The notes: a model not told the origin generated them from the sequence alone. A DNA stretch of 64,000 nucleotides from Psychroflexus maritimus (GCF_011089875.1 NZ_JAANAS010000001.1:62001-126000), one strand, 5' to 3'; numbered from the stretch's first letter, positions 28,409 through 37,427 are shown. Program-made: numbers and translations.

Positions 28409-30484
28409 TTATTTTGCTTTCACGTACAGCTCTCCTTTTTTGAGTTTTTTATTGTATTTCTTTACGTCTTTTTTCACCTCTCCAATTAATATGTATAGAC
28501 CAATTATATTAGGGAAAGACATAGCTAGTATCATCATATCTGAAAAATCTAGCACAGCTCCCAAACTTACTGAAGCTCCCAATACAATAAAGAACAAAAA
28601 TATAATTTTATAAATTAATTCAGATCGTTTGCTTTTTCCAAATATGTAAGTCCAAGAACGCATTCCGTAATAAGACCATGAAATCATAGTTGAAAATGCA
28701 AACAAGAAAACCGCTGCTGCTAACACATACGGAAACCAAGAAATAACACTTCCAAAGGCCATTGAAGTTAATTCTGCACCGGTAACATCAGCATCTGTAA
28801 TTTCGTGTTTTCCTGTAAAAATAAGTACGAGGGCGGTTAATGTACAAACAACTACAGTATCAATAAAAGGTTCTAGCAAGGCCACAAAACCTTCTGATGG
28901 CGGGTGGTTTGTTTTAGCTGCTGAATGAGCAATTGCTGCCGAACCAACACCGGCTTCATTTGAAAATGCAGCTCGTTGAAAACCAACCACAAGTACTCCT
29001 ATGAAACCTCCTTTTAAAGCATCAGCATTAAATGCACCATCATAAATTGCACTGAATGCTGGACCGATATTTTCAATATTAATTCCTATAACAATCAAGG
29101 CACCAAGCACATAAATCCCTGCCATAATAGGCACAACTTTACCAGTAACTTGGGCTATGCTATTAATTCCGCCAATAATGACCACACCAACTAAGACCAT
29201 CATAAACACTCCAAACCAAGGACCATTTCCTGCAAGCATTGGTATTTGACTAGAAAGAATCTCAAATGATTGATTAGCTTGGAACATATTACCTCCTCCA
29301 AACGAAGCACCAATTCCTAAAATAGCAAAAAAGCCAGCAAGAAACTTACCTAGTTTTCCGAGGTTTCGTTTTTCAAGACCGTACTTTAGGTAATTCATAG
29401 GGCCGCCAAAAATTCTACCTTCCTTGTTTATAAATCTATATTTCACTCCTAAGGTACATTCTACAAATTTAGAAGACATCCCCAATAAACCAGCTACAAT
29501 CATCCAAAAGGTTGCTCCAGCCCCTCCCAATGTGATAGCAATGGCAACTCCGGCAATATTACCTAAACCAACTGTAGCTGATACGGCTGTTGCAAGAGCT
29601 TGAAAATGGGTAATCCTTCCAGGAGCATCTGGCTCGTCATATTTTCCACTTGCAAGCTGTAAAGAATGTTTAAATCCTCTAAAATTAATAAATCCTAATC
29701 GAATGGTGAAAAATGCTGCTCCAAAAATTAACCAAATTACAATAAAAGGAATAGCGTTTTTTTTAGTATCACCATTAGGATGTGTTAAAGGAACGGGGTT
29801 ATCATATTCTATTTGAGCAAAAAGATGAGCGTTAGTTTCAATTAAATCTTCAGGATTTTCAGGATTAAAAATAAACTCTCCTTCCTTTACTAAGTGCTTT
29901 AATTTACCATCGGTGGTCGCTTCTACATTAGTTTTTCCATCAGCACCTCGATCGATTACAGCAATTTTATCTCCTTGCTTTATTTGGGCTCCGTCTTCAA
30001 AAAACCACTTTTCTAAAGTGAATTTATTTTCCGTATCCGATGTCCAACCAGGAGCAAAAACATACTTCATATCTGCATAAACAATCGGGTCATAAATTCC
30101 TAAAGCTGCAAATGGATCCCAGAAAAGCACACTTCCTAAAGCATCAACAATAGGCTTAAAAGTACCATTAAAATGTTCTGCAATAGAAGAAGCTTCAACT
30201 TTTGCCGAATTAGTAAGGGTTCTTCCTTCGGCATCAGTTATAGTAACCGAATAAGAAATTCCTTCTACTAAGCCTGAAGCACAATCTGAACTTTGGGGTG
30301 TTTCTTGTTTTGACCATTTATAATTATAAGGGGGCTTCCCATTTAACACCTTTACAGTAATCTTACCGTCGTTTATGTTTTTAGAAGGATTTGTGATTTT
30401 AGTTTCAATTTCAAGTTCTTGTGCGAACATAAATACAGAAAAAAGAAATATAAAAATTGAGCTAAAAAGGTATTTAAAATTCAT
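28409..30484 (-). CDS. AGCS-family sodium/alanine-type symporter with extracytoplasmic N-terminal domains
   Basis: 691 residues, about 230 longer than ordinary AGCS carriers. Residues 1-21 are a signal peptide. Residues 25-98 resemble SprB-type repeats (GKPPYNYKWS, then YSVTITDAEG). Residues 155-215 look like a biotinyl/lipoyl-type beta domain (GAQIKQGDKIAVIDRG, then TTDGKLKHLVKEG). The AGCS transporter starts near 244 with about 10-11 helices and the family blocks ATAVSATVGLGNIAGVAIAI and FSNEAGVGSAAIAHSAAKT. It should import small amino acids with Na+. The function of the extra domains is unknown. It is upstream of and probably co-transcribed with the HhH protein. Confidence 0.88.
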   Translation of the reverse strand: MNFKYLFSSIFIFLFSVFMFAQELEIETKITNPSKNINDGKITVKVLNGKPPYNYKWSKQETPQSSDCASGLVEGISYSVTITDAEGRTLTNSAKVEASSIAEHFNGTFKPIVDALGSVLFWDPFAALGIYDPIVYADMKYVFAPGWTSDTENKFTLEKWFFEDGAQIKQGDKIAVIDRGADGKTNVEATTDGKLKHLVKEGEFIFNPENPEDLIETNAHLFAQIEYDNPVPLTHPNGDTKKNAIPFIVIWLIFGAAFFTIRLGFINFRGFKHSLQLASGKYDEPDAPGRITHFQALATAVSATVGLGNIAGVAIAITLGGAGATFWMIVAGLLGMSSKFVECTLGVKYRFINKEGRIFGGPMNYLKYGLEKRNLGKLGKFLAGFFAILGIGASFGGGNMFQANQSFEILSSQIPMLAGNGPWFGVFMMVLVGVVIIGGINSIAQVTGKVVPIMAGIYVLGALIVIGINIENIGPAFSAIYDGAFNADALKGGFIGVLVVGFQRAAFSNEAGVGSAAIAHSAAKTNHPPSEGFVALLEPFIDTVVVCTLTALVLIFTGKHEITDADVTGAELTSMAFGSVISWFPYVLAAAVFLFAFSTMISWSYYGMRSWTYIFGKSKRSELIYKIIFLFFIVLGASVSLGAVLDFSDMMILAMSFPNIIGLYILIGEVKKDVKKYNKKLKKGELYVKAK

Positions 30485-30571
30485 AAGTTAAAGTTTAATT
30501 CTTTGCTAATCATAATTTAACGTTGCAATATGCAAAATTTCATCGGGTTATTAAAGTTTAGAGTTAATAAA

Positions 30572-31588
30572 TCAGTAGTTTAAGTCAAATTTAGATTTCA
30601 ATCGTTTAATTTGTTTTGTATTTCCAATAATTATAAGGTGAGTTCCTTCCTCAATTTCAAAATCATCTTCAGGATTTACATAAAAGCTTCCATCTTTTCG
30701 TTTTGCACCAATTACATTACAACCTGTTTCATTATTGATATTTAAATCAATTATTTTCTTTGGTTTTCCATCTGAGCAAAGTGTAGAAAAAGGAAGTTCT
30801 CTTACATTTTCTGTATCGCCATCTGAAATAGACAAGTTATTAAAAAAATCGAGTAAATCTGGGGTAACTACCAAGGAAGCTAAATGGTCACCACCTAAGC
30901 TTTCTGGAAGAATAACATTGTTAGCTCCAGCTAATTTAATTTTTTTATAAGCCGAAAGACTTGTTGCTCTGCTAATAATTTTAAGGTCAGCGTTAAGTTG
31001 CCTTGCGCTCAAAACAACGTATAGGTTTTGAGCATCCTGAGATAAGGCACATATTAAATGAGAGGCATTTTTAACGCCTGCATCAATCAAAACTTCATCT
31101 TCTGTGGCGTCTCCTTCTACATGCAAGACGTCTTTATCAATAAATTCGGAAGATAAATTTGCATCAGAATCAATAATCACAACTTCCTTATTATAAGTGT
31201 TTAGTTTTTCATAGGCTTGTTGTCCATTTCTCCCAAATCCACACAAAATAACATGATTATTTAAGTTTTTTATTTCCACTTTCATAGCTTTCTTTTTCAG
31301 TTTACCTAATGAATAATTATTTAGCAAATACTCAGTTAACGAACTTATTATAAAGGCTGTAAGCAAGAGACTGGTAACGATTAAACAAATGGTGAATAAT
31401 CGAGTATATCCATCCAGGGGAACAGCTTCTGTATATCCTACAGTACTTATTGTAATGATGGTCATATACAATGCATCTAACCAAGAAACTTCAGCAATAA
31501 GAACATAACCGAATGTTCCTACTACTATTATAAGTATAAGTAAAAATACCGAAAATAAAACCCTGGATTTAAAATATCTAAAAATCAT
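30572..31588 (-). CDS. Potassium channel with RCK (TrkA-N/TrkA-C) gating domains
   Basis: 338 residues. Two transmembrane helices (about 10-32 and 63-85) flank a pore helix and the selectivity filter STVGYTE near 49-54. Behind them lies a cytoplasmic RCK domain with a Rossmann nucleotide motif (VILCGFGRNGQQAYEKL; the acidic end of the second strand is VVIIDSD), then a TrkA-C domain (about 250-335). The design is that of MthK/Kch channels gated by ions or nucleotides. Its start overlaps the PspC stop by four bases, so the two are translationally coupled in a DUF2851-PspC-channel operon. Confidence 0.92.
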   Translation of the reverse strand: MIFRYFKSRVLFSVFLLILIIVVGTFGYVLIAEVSWLDALYMTIITISTVGYTEAVPLDGYTRLFTICLIVTSLLLTAFIISSLTEYLLNNYSLGKLKKKAMKVEIKNLNNHVILCGFGRNGQQAYEKLNTYNKEVVIIDSDANLSSEFIDKDVLHVEGDATEDEVLIDAGVKNASHLICALSQDAQNLYVVLSARQLNADLKIISRATSLSAYKKIKLAGANNVILPESLGGDHLASLVVTPDLLDFFNNLSISDGDTENVRELPFSTLCSDGKPKKIIDLNINNETGCNVIGAKRKDGSFYVNPEDDFEIEEGTHLIIIGNTKQIKRLKSKFDLNY

Positions 31589-31806
31589 AAATCAAAAACC
31601 GAAGTCCGTTTGGTGTAAATCATGTCTTTTAATTTTAACCAAAAAGCCAATGTTAGATATAGACCAAAACCTAATCCAAAAGTAGCAAAGGAAACATAGA
31701 CAAAAAACAAACGTACAGACTTGACCTTCATCCCTAAACGATCAGCAAGGCGGGTACTAACGTAAAATCCATATCGTTCAAAAAAATACCTAACGTGTTG
31801 TATCAT
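31585..31806 (-). CDS. PspC-domain small membrane protein
   Basis: 73 residues. The N-terminal half (YGFYVSTRLADRLGMKVKSV) is the PspC signature and is followed by one membrane helix (about 32-55) and a charged tail ending RTSVFDL. PspC proteins sense envelope stress in proteobacteria; this short form is widespread in flavobacteria and its role is not defined. ATGA-type four-base overlaps join it to the genes on both sides. Confidence 0.85.
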   Translation of the reverse strand: MIQHVRYFFERYGFYVSTRLADRLGMKVKSVRLFFVYVSFATFGLGFGLYLTLAFWLKLKDMIYTKRTSVFDL

Positions 31807-33086
31807 CTTTTTCCTATTAAACTTGTTCCCAAATTACAACTTAAGCATTTATTCATGTCGCAATACTCTTTTTTTAAATGAATTAATGCTTGAGATTGCA
31901 ATGCATTTTCGGGTATCGTTTTTTTCATTTTTTTAAATCCTTTTGTGTATCTGTTTACTTCGGGTTTTATTGAAGCAATTAAATCTAAGGCTTTTTGTTG
32001 TAAATATGCATTGGCTGTAAATTTAGCAAAACTAAATTGAACGGGCACAACTGTATTTATAATAATTAAATCAATAAAACTTTTGCTTAACTTTTTACTA
32101 GACGCATTACTTTCTTTGGTTAGGCTATAATGGGTTTTCCAAAAGCTATTTAATTCAACTTTAAATAAATTTCTCACTTCTGTTGCTGAATCTAAACGAA
32201 GTAAAACATTAAAAAAATCGGTATTTTGAGCATACAAACTTGCTAATTGTGCAAGACGAAGACTCGGAAAATTATGCGGCCTTAAGCGAAAAAATTTTGG
32301 AACAACAACTTGCTTATTATTCAATTGATACTTATTGACCAAAAAGTCATATTCCTGCTGAAGCTTTTGAACGTAAGCCTTATCGCTTGCTTTACTTAAC
32401 AAGTGAGATTGACCAAGAAAAAGAGCTTCTAAAGCCAATTGATTGGAAGCGAGTTTTCTTAGAATTCCAAAATCAAACGAATGTGCAAGGCTTAAAAAAG
32501 ACTCACCATTTACATTCAGCCCAAAATTTTTGGTCAATAGAACAAAAAAAACGGCTTCCCAATTATTTTTTGAAGATGCAAGCAAATCTAAAACCAATTT
32601 AGATTTAACTTCTAAGCGTTCTATAAATACACGCTCTAACCAAGATTGAATTTGAAAATCTTCGAAATCTGAAAAAGCAAATTCACAATTAATAAATTGC
32701 TTGGGTTGGTAAAGTAGATTTTCAAAAGTTTTTTGGGCTTCTTTGTTGGCTAATTCCTTTAACTGAAAACTTGGAACAAGCGAATTGTCTTTTCGGTAAA
32801 CTTCAACATCATCTTCCCAGACCACATGTAAAATCACATTATCATAAGCCGAATCTTCTTGATGTTTATGTTGGTACCAATCTGAAGATTTTATGTGAAT
32901 TTCTACGTTTCCAGCCCACAACTGATTACCAATTTTAATTTTCGCATTAAAGAAATCGGGACCAGATTCATCTTGATTGTGCCAACCTAGATGAAGTATT
33001 TCAAGGCTTTCTCCTTGTTGTGTTTTTGCATTATTACTTTCAAATTTTTTGAATTTCCAGAGGTAATGGATAAAGTCTTCTGTCAT
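31803..33086 (-). CDS. DUF2851 family protein, possible nuclease fold
   Basis: 427 residues, cytoplasmic, no signal peptide. The N-terminal region matches DUF2851, with the conserved blocks LGWHNQDESGPDFFNAKIKI and GNVEIHIKSSDW, then DNVILHVVW. The spacing of an Asp in GPDF and Glu-x-His/Lys in EIHIK resembles the PD-(D/E)XK nuclease core, which is an inference. The C-terminus carries a cysteine group (YCDMNKCLSCNLG) that could bind metal or an Fe-S cluster. It is the first gene of an operon with PspC and a K+ channel. The function is unknown. Confidence 0.8.
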   Translation of the reverse strand: MTEDFIHYLWKFKKFESNNAKTQQGESLEILHLGWHNQDESGPDFFNAKIKIGNQLWAGNVEIHIKSSDWYQHKHQEDSAYDNVILHVVWEDDVEVYRKDNSLVPSFQLKELANKEAQKTFENLLYQPKQFINCEFAFSDFEDFQIQSWLERVFIERLEVKSKLVLDLLASSKNNWEAVFFVLLTKNFGLNVNGESFLSLAHSFDFGILRKLASNQLALEALFLGQSHLLSKASDKAYVQKLQQEYDFLVNKYQLNNKQVVVPKFFRLRPHNFPSLRLAQLASLYAQNTDFFNVLLRLDSATEVRNLFKVELNSFWKTHYSLTKESNASSKKLSKSFIDLIIINTVVPVQFSFAKFTANAYLQQKALDLIASIKPEVNRYTKGFKKMKKTIPENALQSQALIHLKKEYCDMNKCLSCNLGTSLIGKR

Positions 33087-33136
33087 ATCAAATGGTTTTG
33101 GTTAACTTCTACCTAGTTAAATATCAAATGAAGGTG

Positions 33137-33805
33137 TTATTTATTAATACGATCTTTTTTTAATTGCTGATAAAAATAATCTACCCATTTTTGATACTGT
33201 TTTCCACTAGGATGTAATTCATCATCAACAAACATTTGAGGTTGTCCAAAAAATTTCTGTGATAGCGTAAATAATGGGTAAAATGGAATATTGTATTCTT
33301 TGGCTATGGCTGAGGCTACTTGATTAAATTTTTCAACATTTTCTGCCACGTTGGTCAATTTTTTTTTCTTGGCGTACGCAGTATCTCCATAGTCTGGAAT
33401 ACCCACCATAAAAACTCCACCTGCCCCATGAACTGATTTATCTATAGCTATGGATAGAAGTTTTCTAAGGTCTTTGTCATAAATTTCAATTGGTTTATTT
33501 TGGTATTGATTATTAACACCGATTAATAAAGAAACTAAATCGTACTTATTTTTTAGTTGCGTATCGGTTTCAATGGCTTCAATTAATTCATCAGTTCGCC
33601 AGCCAGTAGTGGCAACAATGTAAGGCTGATTGATTTTAACTCCATCTTTTTGAAGTTTTTGAACAAGTTGATTGGGCCAATTCAATTTTTCTGGCACAGC
33701 TTCACCAATCGTATAAGAATCGCCTAAGGCTAAGTATTCCATAGTTTTTTGAGCTTGAATGTTAAGCGCTAAAAGTAAGGTAATGCATACAATACATTTT
33801 CGCAT
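33137..33805 (-). CDS. Secreted SGNH/GDSL hydrolase
   Basis: 222 residues with a signal peptide (1-18, ending AQA/IQAQ). The four SGNH blocks are visible: the nucleophile Ser30 in LGDSYTIGE, the Gly in TTGWRTDEL, Asn in LIGVNNQYQ, and Asp195/His198 in DDELHPSG. It should hydrolyse an ester, perhaps an acetylated glycan or a lipid, in the periplasm or outside the cell. The substrate cannot be told. It lies 55 bases after the TIGR01777 gene on the same strand. Confidence 0.88.
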   Translation of the reverse strand: MRKCIVCITLLLALNIQAQKTMEYLALGDSYTIGEAVPEKLNWPNQLVQKLQKDGVKINQPYIVATTGWRTDELIEAIETDTQLKNKYDLVSLLIGVNNQYQNKPIEIYDKDLRKLLSIAIDKSVHGAGGVFMVGIPDYGDTAYAKKKKLTNVAENVEKFNQVASAIAKEYNIPFYPLFTLSQKFFGQPQMFVDDELHPSGKQYQKWVDYFYQQLKKDRINK

Positions 33806-33860
33806 TTTTAAAAAATTTCAATAAATGTATAAAAAACAAGTTTTACTTACAAATAAAACA

Positions 33861-34766
33861 CTAACGAAGTAAGTTGTCTAAGGCGTTATTAAGGTAGGTG
33901 TAAGTGAATTGAAAACCAGTTGATTCAATTTTTTTACAACTTACATACTGACTAGAAAGCACGATAATTGCCATCTCTCCCAACATTAGCTTTAGCACAA
34001 ATGCGGGTACATTGGGTAAAATGATTGGTTTATTTAGGGTTTTAGCAATAGCTAAAGTAAGTTCTTTATTGTTTACAGGATTTGGAGCAACAGCATTAAA
34101 AACTCCCTCTTCTTGTTCCTTTATACAATGAATAAACATTTCACATAAATCGTCAACGTGAATCCAAGATTGCCATTGATTTCCAGACCCGAGAGGAGCA
34201 CCAGCATAATAGGCTATGGGTTGTTTCATTTTTTCTAGGGCGCCGCCTTGGTCTGATAACACCAATCCAATTCTCAACTTAGCCACTTTGATTCCTAAAT
34301 CCTTGAACTTATTTACCGATTTTTCCCATTGCTGAACTACTGCACCAATAAACTCATCATTAAGTTTAGTTTCATCTTCTTCATACAATTTAGTTAAAGA
34401 ATCTGGGTAAACACCAATTGCACTTGCCGAAATAAGGTATTCAATTTGGTGGTCAATAGCTTGTAAACCTTTCATCAAAGTTTGAGCACTCTGCACCCGG
34501 CTATCAATAATTTCTTGTTTATAAGTAGAAGTCCATCTAGAAGCTACATTAGCTCCCACTAAATTGATGATTACAGAAACTTCATTGAAACAATCTAGAT
34601 CAATTTCTTGTTGAGAAGGGTTCCAATAAAAACCCTGATACTCTTCACGCTTTTCGATTTTGTCTTTAGCGGTAGTAAGATAATTTATAGCTACTCCTAA
34701 TTCGTGAAATTTACTCACCAACTCCCCACCAATCATTCCTGTTGCACCTGTGATAAGAATTTTCAT
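33861..34766 (-). CDS. TIGR01777 family NAD(P)-dependent epimerase/oxidoreductase
   Basis: 301 residues, extended short-chain dehydrogenase fold. The N-terminal Rossmann motif is ITGATGMIGGELV. The family hallmarks are INLVGANVASRWTSTYKQEI, SASAIGVYP and a C-terminal DUF1731-like helix pair (VPAFVLKLMLGEMA). The closest studied relatives are E. coli YfcH and the plant SulA-like proteins; the substrate is unknown. A TAAATTTG -7 box lies 19 bases upstream. Confidence 0.88.
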   Translation of the reverse strand: MKILITGATGMIGGELVSKFHELGVAINYLTTAKDKIEKREEYQGFYWNPSQQEIDLDCFNEVSVIINLVGANVASRWTSTYKQEIIDSRVQSAQTLMKGLQAIDHQIEYLISASAIGVYPDSLTKLYEEDETKLNDEFIGAVVQQWEKSVNKFKDLGIKVAKLRIGLVLSDQGGALEKMKQPIAYYAGAPLGSGNQWQSWIHVDDLCEMFIHCIKEQEEGVFNAVAPNPVNNKELTLAIAKTLNKPIILPNVPAFVLKLMLGEMAIIVLSSQYVSCKKIESTGFQFTYTYLNNALDNLLR

Positions 34767-34784
34767 AATTCATTATTTAAAACT

Positions 34785-34792
34785 CAAATTTA
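34785..34792 (-). promoter_or_regulatory. -7 promoter box (TAAATTTG) of the TIGR01777 gene
   Basis: Exact TAnnTTTG match on the minus strand, 19 bases before the ATG at 34766. No good -33 partner is visible. Confidence 0.45.
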
Positions 34793-34852
34793 GCGTAATC
34801 TTGGAGCCGAGAAAAATGTTTATATAAGGTTTAACATCAGAGCAACAAAGTA

Positions 34853-35530
34853 TCAAACTTGTTGTTTTTTTGCCCTCAGCATTTCCCTTTTTCCGGGCGG
34901 ACCTGGAATTTTTTCAACCTTAAAACCAACATCTATCAAATTTCTTCTTACCTGTCCTTTTGCAGAATATGTCACAAAAACACTTGGTGTTTTCATGGCT
35001 TTAAAGATTTTTTTAAAAATTGGTCTTTCCCATAGTTCAGGTTGTGTTCTTGGGCCAAAAGCGTCAAAAAAAACGACATCAAATTCGTTCATAAAATTAA
35101 TTTCTTCGAGCTTTATTTCTATTTTTCGAAGGCTAAAATATGCCTTCACTTTTTCAAATCTATTCCAAGGCAAATCGTGAAGTAGCTGAAATTGCTGATG
35201 ACTTAAATCAAGTAATTCTGGGTAATTTAAGTCCTTAATAACTTCCCATTTTAAAGGGTAAGCTTCAATGGATGTGTAATTAAGAGGGATTTTATTTTGG
35301 GTAGCAAAAAGCAAACTTAGAAGTGCGTTTAGACCTGTACCAAAACCTACTTCTAAGATATTTGCTTTTGTAATTAAATGATGCGAATTAAAAAAATAAT
35401 CGAGACCGCTAGCTAAGTAAACATGTTCAGCTTCTTGAATCGCTCCATGTGTTGAGTGGTAGTGTTCATTTTGACCAACTAAAGACAATGAACTTGAACC
35501 ATCTGCGGTTATTATTTTTTCAATATTCAT
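34853..35530 (-). CDS. mnmD: tRNA 5-aminomethyl-2-thiouridine(34) methyltransferase MnmD
   Basis: 225 residues of the DUF752/MnmD family. The SAM-binding motif is ILEVGFGTGLNALLSL and the catalytic region is DVVFFDAFGPRTQPELW. The C-terminal VEKIPGPPGKREMLRA matches the end of the methyltransferase half of E. coli MnmC. Only the methyltransferase is present, without the FAD oxidase half, as in many bacteria. It completes mnm5s2U at the wobble base of tRNAs for Lys, Glu and Gln. It begins four bases after the DUF4920 stop. Confidence 0.9.
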   Translation of the reverse strand: MNIEKIITADGSSSLSLVGQNEHYHSTHGAIQEAEHVYLASGLDYFFNSHHLITKANILEVGFGTGLNALLSLLFATQNKIPLNYTSIEAYPLKWEVIKDLNYPELLDLSHQQFQLLHDLPWNRFEKVKAYFSLRKIEIKLEEINFMNEFDVVFFDAFGPRTQPELWERPIFKKIFKAMKTPSVFVTYSAKGQVRRNLIDVGFKVEKIPGPPGKREMLRAKKQQV

Positions 35531-35534
35531 TAGC

Positions 35535-36113
35535 TTATTTTTCTAAAAGCACTCCAGTTGCTTGAAAAGAAAGTGTTTGTTTTGGTTCAGTAATACGAGT
35601 AATTTCTTCTTCAGATTGGCCATCATCTTCAGCGTAATGTTTTAAGTCTTCAACTGAAGTTTCTTCAATGAAAGCATGACCTGCAACAAGAACTTCGTTG
35701 CCATCAATATCTTTAGGCACAAAAAAGCCATAATCTTTAAATCTCACCATAGCTTCTTTTTCTTCTGCTAAATCTAATTTCATCCAGCAGCCTTTTTTCT
35801 TGCAAACCGAATTTACATTAGCTTTTACCATAAGCGGAATACTATCTCCTACTTTCATATTCGCATATTTTTCAGTTAAAGCCACTGCGTCTAAAACTCC
35901 TTCGGGTGCAAACTCTTCGCCATAAATGTAAAAGTGATCATTTTCAGTAAAAACTAATTCGTCTTCTTCATTTTGCTCATCTTCAACAAGCTCTTTTGCT
36001 TCAGCCTCAATTTGTTCAACTTCATTTGATTTTTCATTTTTTTCGTCTTTTGTAGATGTTGAATCACAACTTAAAAAAAACGACAGCATTGATAATAATA
36101 ATAATTTTTTCAT
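35535..36113 (-). CDS. DUF4920 domain lipoprotein
   Basis: 192 residues. A lipoprotein signal with the lipobox FLSC places the lipidated cysteine at residue 16; an acidic Glu/Asp/Lys-rich linker follows (about 20-58). The folded part (about 59-190) matches DUF4920 (EEFAPEGVLDAVALTEKY, then KKKGCWMKL, which holds two nearby cysteines in VCKKKGCW). The family resembles OB-fold-like periplasmic domains; its function is unknown. It is co-transcribed with mnmD and divergent from ilvE, an arrangement I recall from other flavobacteria. Confidence 0.82.
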   Translation of the reverse strand: MKKLLLLSMLSFFLSCDSTSTKDEKNEKSNEVEQIEAEAKELVEDEQNEEDELVFTENDHFYIYGEEFAPEGVLDAVALTEKYANMKVGDSIPLMVKANVNSVCKKKGCWMKLDLAEEKEAMVRFKDYGFFVPKDIDGNEVLVAGHAFIEETSVEDLKHYAEDDGQSEEEITRITEPKQTLSFQATGVLLEK

Positions 36114-36190
36114 GGTAATTTGTTTGTAAAATTGATAAAAATTAGGAGAAAATTAATGAATTGACAAAAAATAGTCTCACTAAAAAATAC

Positions 36191-36198
36191 TACATTTG
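36191..36198 (+). promoter_or_regulatory. -7 promoter box (TACATTTG) of ilvE
   Basis: Exact TAnnTTTG match, 17 bases before the ATG at 36216. The nearest TTG upstream (36161) is 27 bases away, so the -33 element is poor. Confidence 0.55.
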
Positions 36199-36215
36199 CT
36201 ACAAATTTAATTCAA

Positions 36216-37283
36216 ATGAACGTAAGTAAGCCATTATTAAACATAAAAAAAATAGAGAAGACTAGAATTAACCAAGTTGACTTTAATAATTTAGCCTTTG
36301 GAAAGAATTATTCTGACCATATGATGTATTGTGATTATGTGGATGGAGAATGGCAAACTCCTCAAATTGTTCCTTATGGTCCAATGGAGTACGCCCCTTC
36401 TGCAAAAGTTTTTCATTACGGCCAAGCTGTTTTTGAAGGAATGAAAGCCTTTAAAGATGATAATGGTGAGGTTCATTTATTTAGGCCTGAACAAAACTTT
36501 GAACGTATCAATAAATCTTCAAAGCGTTTAGCTATACCAGAATTTCCTAAGGATTTCTTTTTTGAAAGCTTAGAAACTTTACTTCAATTAGATACCGATT
36601 GGATAAAAGCAGGGCAAGGAAATTCCTTATATATTAGGCCTTTTGTCATTGCAACAGAAGAAGGAGTTGCGGCATCTCCTTCAGATCAATACCGATTCAT
36701 GATTATTACTTGTCCTGCTCAGGCTTATTATAGCCAACCTGTTAAAGTAATTTTTGCTCAAGAATATTCTCGCTCTGCTGACGGCGGAGTTGGATATGCA
36801 AAAGCAGCAGGAAACTATGGAGCACAATTTTATCCTACTAATTTAGCCAAAGAAAAAGGCTATCAACAAGTTATTTGGACGGATGCAAAATCACACAACT
36901 ATCTTGAAGAAGCTGGTACAATGAATATTTTCTTTAGAATTGGAGATAAATTACTTACCGCCCCAACCAACGATCGGATTTTAGATGGTGTATCAAGAAA
37001 GAGTGTTATTCAATTAGCTAAAGATAACGGAATTGAAATTGAAATTGCACCTGTAGAAGTTAAACGTATTGTTGAAGCCGCTAGAAAAGGGGAATTAAAA
37101 GAAATCTTTGGAACTGGAACCGCAGCAACTATTGCCAAGGTTATAGGTTTTGAACATGATGGAGTTTATAGAGATTTACCCGAAGTAGAAAGCCCTTATA
37201 GTGATTTTATGAAAAAGTCGTTGCAAGACATTCAATACAATAGAGCTGAAGATAAACACGGATGGTTACACAAAGTAAGTTAA
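36216..37283 (+). CDS. ilvE: Branched-chain amino acid aminotransferase
   Basis: 355 residues, fold-type IV PLP enzyme of the longer (class II) BCAT type. Visible features are FHYGQAVFEGMKAFKDDNGE near the substrate pocket, the RPFVIATEEG strand, the PLP lysine in GGVGYAKAAGNYG, and EEAGTMNIFF, LDGVSRKSVIQLA and EIFGTGTAATIAKV in the cofactor site. It catalyses the last step of Leu/Ile/Val synthesis or the first of degradation. It is monocistronic, with its own promoter and terminator, divergent from the DUF4920-mnmD pair. Confidence 0.95.
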   Translation: MNVSKPLLNIKKIEKTRINQVDFNNLAFGKNYSDHMMYCDYVDGEWQTPQIVPYGPMEYAPSAKVFHYGQAVFEGMKAFKDDNGEVHLFRPEQNFERINKSSKRLAIPEFPKDFFFESLETLLQLDTDWIKAGQGNSLYIRPFVIATEEGVAASPSDQYRFMIITCPAQAYYSQPVKVIFAQEYSRSADGGVGYAKAAGNYGAQFYPTNLAKEKGYQQVIWTDAKSHNYLEEAGTMNIFFRIGDKLLTAPTNDRILDGVSRKSVIQLAKDNGIEIEIAPVEVKRIVEAARKGELKEIFGTGTAATIAKVIGFEHDGVYRDLPEVESPYSDFMKKSLQDIQYNRAEDKHGWLHKVS

Positions 37284-37303
37284 TTACTTAACTAATTTTC
37301 AAG

Positions 37304-37328
37304 AAGCCTTCTTTTTTACAGAAGGCTT
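37304..37328 (+). terminator. Rho-independent terminator of ilvE
   Basis: AAGCCTTC (37304-37311) pairs with GAAGGCTT (37321-37328), extended by one T-A pair, followed by TTTTTATTT. It lies 20 bases after the stop. Confidence 0.85.
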
Positions 37329-37401
37329 TTTTATTTCTAAAAATACACCAAGCTCAAGCAATAAAAAGTAAAGATTAATTTTTCTTTAGTATTGATTTGA
37401 T

Positions 37402-37409
37402 TATTTTTG
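37402..37409 (+). promoter_or_regulatory. -7 promoter box (TATTTTTG) of ffh
   Basis: Exact TAnnTTTG match, 18 bases before the ATG at 37428. Its final TTG (37407) opens an in-frame extension of seven codons that should not be taken as the start. Confidence 0.6.
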
Positions 37410-37427
37410 CCACAAATTTTATATACT

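Noticed and set aside
37407-37427. TTG start for ffh
   Set aside because: The TTG is the end of the TATTTTTG promoter box; the conserved protein starts at the ATG at 37428.
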